From contig JAZQJG010000042.1 in NCBI GenBank assembly GCA_045541535.1, positions 1-17,058 on the forward strand: DNA of 17,058 nucleotides, written 5' to 3'. The position numbers were made by a program, and so were the translations under genes. The stretch's first letter is position 1. Every line of letters begins with the position of its first letter. Below are positions 14,618 through 17,058 of the stretch, piece by piece. Under the pieces are notes generated by a model. That model searched no databases, had not been told where the DNA came from, and saw only the letters and a list, made by a program, of their open reading frames with translations. Source of the DNA: Firm-08 sp045541535. GTDB taxonomy: Bacteria > Bacillota > Clostridia > Oscillospirales > QAKW01.

Positions 14618-15061
14618 TTATCGTTGTTCACTGTCCCACACCAGAGTCACGGGGCCATCGTTTACCGATGAAACCAGCATATCGGCGCCGAATTCGCCGT
14701 GAGCGACCCTAAATCCCTTTTCTCTCAAAATTTCCATAAATCGTTCATACAGCGGCCGTGCCAGATCCGGCTTGGCCGCGCCCGTAAAGCCGGGACGGCG
14801 GCTCTTCAGATCGGCATACAGGGTGAATTGGGACACCACCAGCAACTCCCCCTCCACCTGGGACAGGGAAAGATTCATCTTGCCGTTTTCATCCTCAAAC
14901 ACTCTGCATCCCACAATGCGGTCGGCCAGCCATGCGGCCTCCTGTTCGGTATCCGTCGGGGCCACCCCCAACAGCACCAGATAGCCCTTGCCGATGGCAC
15001 CGTTCAGCTTGCCGTCAATATGCACACTTGCTTCTTTTACTCTGGTTACAACTGCTCTCAT
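14618..15061 (-). CDS. dtd: D-aminoacyl-tRNA deacylase
   Basis: A 147-residue cytoplasmic enzyme that removes D-amino acids (and mischarged glycine) from tRNA, protecting translation. Both signature motifs are intact: SQFTLYAD (77-84) and NDGPVT (134-139), the latter holding the Gly136-cis-Pro137 pair. RRPGFTGAA (88-96) is also typical. The length is standard. An AAAGGA ribosome binding site overlaps the stop codon region of the HAD gene upstream, and the gap between them is 11 bases, so the genes are co-transcribed and possibly translationally coupled. Confidence 0.97.
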   Translation of the reverse strand: MRAVVTRVKEASVHIDGKLNGAIGKGYLVLLGVAPTDTEQEAAWLADRIVGCRVFEDENGKMNLSLSQVEGELLVVSQFTLYADLKSRRPGFTGAAKPDLARPLYERFMEILREKGFRVAHGEFGADMLVSSVNDGPVTLVWDSEQR

Positions 15062-15072
15062 AGCGTTCCTTT

Positions 15073-15714
15073 CTATCGGACGAGCAGCGCTCTCAATGCC
15101 GCCACGTCCTTACAAATACAGTCGGCGCCCGCCGCCTGCAATTCTTCCAAACTGCCATAGCCGTACAGCACCGCCACCGAGGGAATGCCAAAGGCGGCGG
15201 CTCCCGTCACGTCATATTTTCTGTCGCCGATCATACGGGCATTTTCGCCGCAAATGTCGGGATAGAGTTGCAAAATATAGGCCAACACGTCCTCTTTTTT
15301 CGGCCGTTCTTCTTTTAGGGTGTTGCCCACCACGGCGGTGAAATAGGACAGCAGGCCAAAGTGCTCCAAAATTCTCGCCGCATATTCCTCCGGCTTGGAG
15401 GTGGCAAGGATGATTTTGTGCCCTTGCGCTGCCAGGGCTTGCAACAATTCGGGGATGCCGTCGTAGACCTCGTTTTCAAGCAATCCTTTCACGGCAAAAT
15501 ATTCTCTGTAATACTCCACTGCCTTGAGGGCCTGCTTCTTGTCAAAGCCCCACAGCGTTTCAAAGGAGTCCAATAGCGGCGGGCCGATGCACAGCCGCAA
15601 CTTGTCCATATCTTGTTCCTCCAGCCCAAATTTGGCCAGAGCGTATTTGATGGAATTGGTAATGCCCGTTTCGGGCTTGGTCAGGGTGCCGTCCAAATCA
15701 AATAAATAATACAT
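15073..15714 (-). CDS. HAD-superfamily phosphatase, phosphoglycolate-phosphatase-like
   Basis: A 213-residue soluble phosphatase of HAD subfamily IA with a helical cap. Motif I is DLDGTL with Asp6 as nucleophile and Asp8 as acid/base; motif II is the Ser106 of ATSKP; motif III is Lys140 (RPKKEDV); motif IV is GDRKYDV with Asp164 and Asp168. The family includes Gph and PpaX phosphoglycolate or pyrophosphate phosphatases, but substrate cannot be fixed from these motifs. The start has AGGAGG with nine-base spacing. It is the first gene of the operon with dtd and the rhamnosidase, under a consensus-like promoter. Confidence 0.9.
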   Translation of the reverse strand: MYYLFDLDGTLTKPETGITNSIKYALAKFGLEEQDMDKLRLCIGPPLLDSFETLWGFDKKQALKAVEYYREYFAVKGLLENEVYDGIPELLQALAAQGHKIILATSKPEEYAARILEHFGLLSYFTAVVGNTLKEERPKKEDVLAYILQLYPDICGENARMIGDRKYDVTGAAAFGIPSVAVLYGYGSLEELQAAGADCICKDVAALRALLVR

Positions 15715-15736
15715 ACGTTCCCCTCCTTTTTAAAGT

Positions 15737-15765
15737 ATTGTACTATATTTTTCCTGCCATTGCAA
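15737..15765 (-). promoter_or_regulatory. Promoter of the HAD-dtd-rhamnosidase operon
   Basis: On the minus strand TTGCAA (plus-strand 15760-15765) and TACAAT (15737-15742) are 17 bp apart. The -35 box lies only five bases from that of the divergent luxS promoter. Confidence 0.7.
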
Positions 15766-15770
15766 GAAGA

Positions 15771-15800
15771 TTGACAGCATCCGTTCTTTCGTGCTACAAT
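15771..15800 (+). promoter_or_regulatory. Promoter of luxS
   Basis: A perfect TTGACA (15771-15776) and TACAAT (15795-15800) are 18 bp apart, with a TGC extended -10. The predicted leader is about 22 bases and carries the AAGGAG ribosome binding site. Confidence 0.75.
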
Positions 15801-15828
15801 AAATACATCAAACAAGGAGCCTTTTGAA

Positions 15829-16290
15829 ATGAAAAGAATTGCCAGCTTTACCATCAATCACGATACCCTGACCCGTGGAATGTATATCTCCCGTGTGGAT
15901 GGGGACGTGGTGACCTATGATATTCGTATGAAACTGCCCAACGGCGGCGATTATCTTTCCAACGGCGCTATGCACACCTTTGAGCATCTGTTTGCTACCT
16001 ACGCCCGTAACAGCACCCTGTCTGATCAGGTGATCTACGTGGGCCCTATGGGCTGTCGCACCGGCTTTTATCTGCTACTGCGGGACAGCGTTGGTCACGC
16101 CGATGCGCTTGCGCTGGTGCAGGCCTCGGTGGATTTTATCAGTGGCTACGTGGGTACCATTCCCGGCAGTAAGAAGGAGGAGTGCGGCAATTACCGTGAG
16201 CACGACCTCGCCGGAGCCAGAGCCATTGCCGCAGAGATGAAGCAGGTGCTGGAGCGCTGGAACGTGGAGAAAATGACCTATCCCGAATAA
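15829..16290 (+). CDS. luxS: S-ribosylhomocysteine lyase LuxS
   Basis: A 153-residue metalloenzyme that cleaves S-ribosylhomocysteine into homocysteine and DPD, the precursor of the AI-2 signal, as part of the activated-methyl cycle. The metal ligands His49 and His53 sit in HTFEHL with catalytic Glu52; the third ligand Cys119 sits in ECGNYREHDL; the catalytic Cys76 is in GCRTGF. The length matches the family. AAGGAG lies nine bases before the ATG. It is divergent from the HAD operon. No other methyl-cycle gene (such as the nucleosidase that makes its substrate) is in the window, and there is no clear terminator before the small lipoprotein downstream. Confidence 0.98.
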   Translation: MKRIASFTINHDTLTRGMYISRVDGDVVTYDIRMKLPNGGDYLSNGAMHTFEHLFATYARNSTLSDQVIYVGPMGCRTGFYLLLRDSVGHADALALVQASVDFISGYVGTIPGSKKEECGNYREHDLAGARAIAAEMKQVLERWNVEKMTYPE

Positions 16291-16342
16291 ACTGAGACTT
16301 TTTTCATCCTTTGTCGTATAAGGAATGAAAGGAAGTGGAGTT

Positions 16343-16873
16343 ATGAAAAAAACAGCAATCGTATTTGCGATGATCTTTGTTTTGTTGCTCGGCGGATGCA
16401 AAGCACAAACGTGGGAACACTCGGTGGATCTTCCGCCCTCCCGTCCCGACGATTTCGCTATATATTACGAATGGGGATACAGCAGTAATAATTATCTGGA
16501 TACCTTTAATGGCAAGATCAGTAAGGACTTGATTACCGCCGGTAAGGCGGAGGGTGAAATCAAGGTCAGCGAGGAAATGCTGGACTGGATCTATTTCGCT
16601 TTAAAACGATATGATATCGCTTCCATTCCCGTGGAGGTCAACAGTGAAAATTGCGCCGCTCCGGGACAAGGTACCGTTTATATAACGCCCTGCGCTCATT
16701 ACGTCATTCGCTTCCGCGCCGACGGTAAGGAATATGCCGTCCGTGGTGACGATACCGGCGAGGGGTACCCGCAAAGCGAGGAGTTCTTCGACTTCGTTTT
16801 CTTTATGACGGTATTGGTGGAGTCGACTCCGGAATATCAGGCTTTTCCCGAGGCCGTGGGCGGATATTGTTAA
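16343..16873 (+). CDS. Small lipoprotein of unknown function
   Basis: A 176-residue protein with a signal peptide ending in lipobox LGGC (Cys19), so it should be tethered outside the membrane. I do not recognise its domain. The mature part is soluble and mixed alpha/beta in composition, with a Tyr/Trp-rich early segment (AIYYEWGYSSNNYLDTFNGKI) and a later stretch resembling beta strands (TVYITPCAHYVIRFRADGKEYAV). Two further cysteines occur in NCAAPG and TPCAHY, which might form a disulfide. ATG 16343 is preferred over an ATG six codons upstream, because AAAGGA (16328-16333) is nine bases before it and the lipobox distance is normal. It lies 52 bases after luxS, with no clear terminator between, so it may share the luxS transcript. 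Confidence 0.8.
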   Translation: MKKTAIVFAMIFVLLLGGCKAQTWEHSVDLPPSRPDDFAIYYEWGYSSNNYLDTFNGKISKDLITAGKAEGEIKVSEEMLDWIYFALKRYDIASIPVEVNSENCAAPGQGTVYITPCAHYVIRFRADGKEYAVRGDDTGEGYPQSEEFFDFVFFMTVLVESTPEYQAFPEAVGGYC

Positions 16874-16877
16874 TATA

Positions 16878-16909
16878 AAAAATCCGATTGGTTTTCCAAT
16901 CGGATTTTT
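16878..16909 (+). terminator. Rho-independent terminator after the small lipoprotein
   Basis: A perfect 14-bp stem (AAAAATCCGATTGG-type left arm, loop TTTT, 16892-16895) ends in T5. It begins four bases after the stop codon and would close the luxS transcript. The A run on the left side makes it potentially bidirectional. Confidence 0.9.
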
Positions 16910-17033
16910 CAAACTGTCAAAAAAGTCGTTTCATCACAGTGAAAAGAGAATCAAAAGAAAAAATGGTTTGTGGAGTCATAATAAACACAAGTCGTTTTTA
17001 ATAATGGAAAGTCATCAAAGCAATTCCTTCTTT

Positions 17034-17050
17034 CCCTTGCGTTGCAAGGG
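17034..17050. repeat. Short perfect hairpin near the right edge
   Basis: CCCTTGC and GCAAGGG are perfect inverted repeats with a GTT loop. Neither strand has a T tract after it, so it is not a normal terminator. It is eight bases from the window end, so what lies beyond is not visible. The bases from 16910 to here are AT-rich and noncoding, with AAGTCGTTT at 16923-16931 and again at 16989-16997. Confidence 0.5.
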
Positions 17051-17058
17051 ATTCACTG

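Noticed and set aside
16291..16342. A separate promoter for the small lipoprotein after luxS
   Set aside because: There is a TATAAG at 16317-16322, but no -35 box at the right distance.
17006..17058. A partial minus-strand coding end entering from the right edge
   Set aside because: Two frames are open to the edge, but only for about 13-20 codons, with no recognisable protein and a hairpin inside; too little to call a gene.

Overview
The window looks like chromosomal DNA of a Gram-positive Firmicute of the class Clostridia, probably a gut commensal of the Oscillospiraceae/Ruminococcaceae type. The reasons are strong AAAGGAG-type ribosome binding sites, TTGACA/TATAAT promoters with TGn extended -10 boxes, AT-rich spacers between moderate-GC genes, several lipobox signal peptides, a cytoplasmic GH36 alpha-galactosidase and a GH78 rhamnosidase, and luxS. 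The taxon is inferred from style and gene content only. I see no rRNA, tRNA, CRISPR array, phage gene or transposase. No stretch over 300 bases lacks a gene.

Layout. (1) 1-1864, minus strand: a two-gene operon with an AraC-family regulator followed by a TIM-barrel sugar isomerase/epimerase, ending at a probable terminator near the left edge. (2) 1892-4413, plus strand: a metal-efflux operon with a CadC-type ArsR/SmtB repressor, a free-standing HMA metal-binding protein and a P1B-type Zn/Cd/Pb ATPase. A perfect 9-bp inverted repeat sits at the expected transcription start. (3) 4415-6822: a single-gene unit for a GH36 alpha-galactosidase, with a 21-codon leader frame in its 5' UTR. (4) 6856-9900: two neighbouring lipoproteins with the same endonuclease/exonuclease/phosphatase (EEP) domain, then a PAP2 membrane phosphatase. 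(5) 9869-11473, minus strand: an FAD-dependent dehydrogenase. It is divergent from (6) 11480-12401, a membrane-anchored glycerophosphodiester phosphodiesterase. (7) 12364-15765, minus strand: an operon of HAD phosphatase, D-aminoacyl-tRNA deacylase (dtd) and GH78 alpha-L-rhamnosidase. (8) 15771-16909, plus strand: luxS and a small lipoprotein of unknown function. The last 150 bases are noncoding and hold a short perfect hairpin at the window edge.

How it works together. Most units are separate. Three themes recur: plant-glycan use (GH36, GH78, and the AraC-controlled isomerase); release of phosphate from external or membrane phosphodiesters (two EEP lipoproteins, PAP2, glycerophosphodiesterase); and metal detoxification (CadC, HMA, CadA). 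The genome is compact. Convergent genes are separated only by a bidirectional terminator hairpin, and divergent genes have -35 boxes 5-6 bp apart.

I do not see a clearly new biological system. The least explained parts are the EEP-EEP-PAP2 cluster, the split HMA/ATPase arrangement, the leader frame before the alpha-galactosidase, and the hairpin at the right edge.
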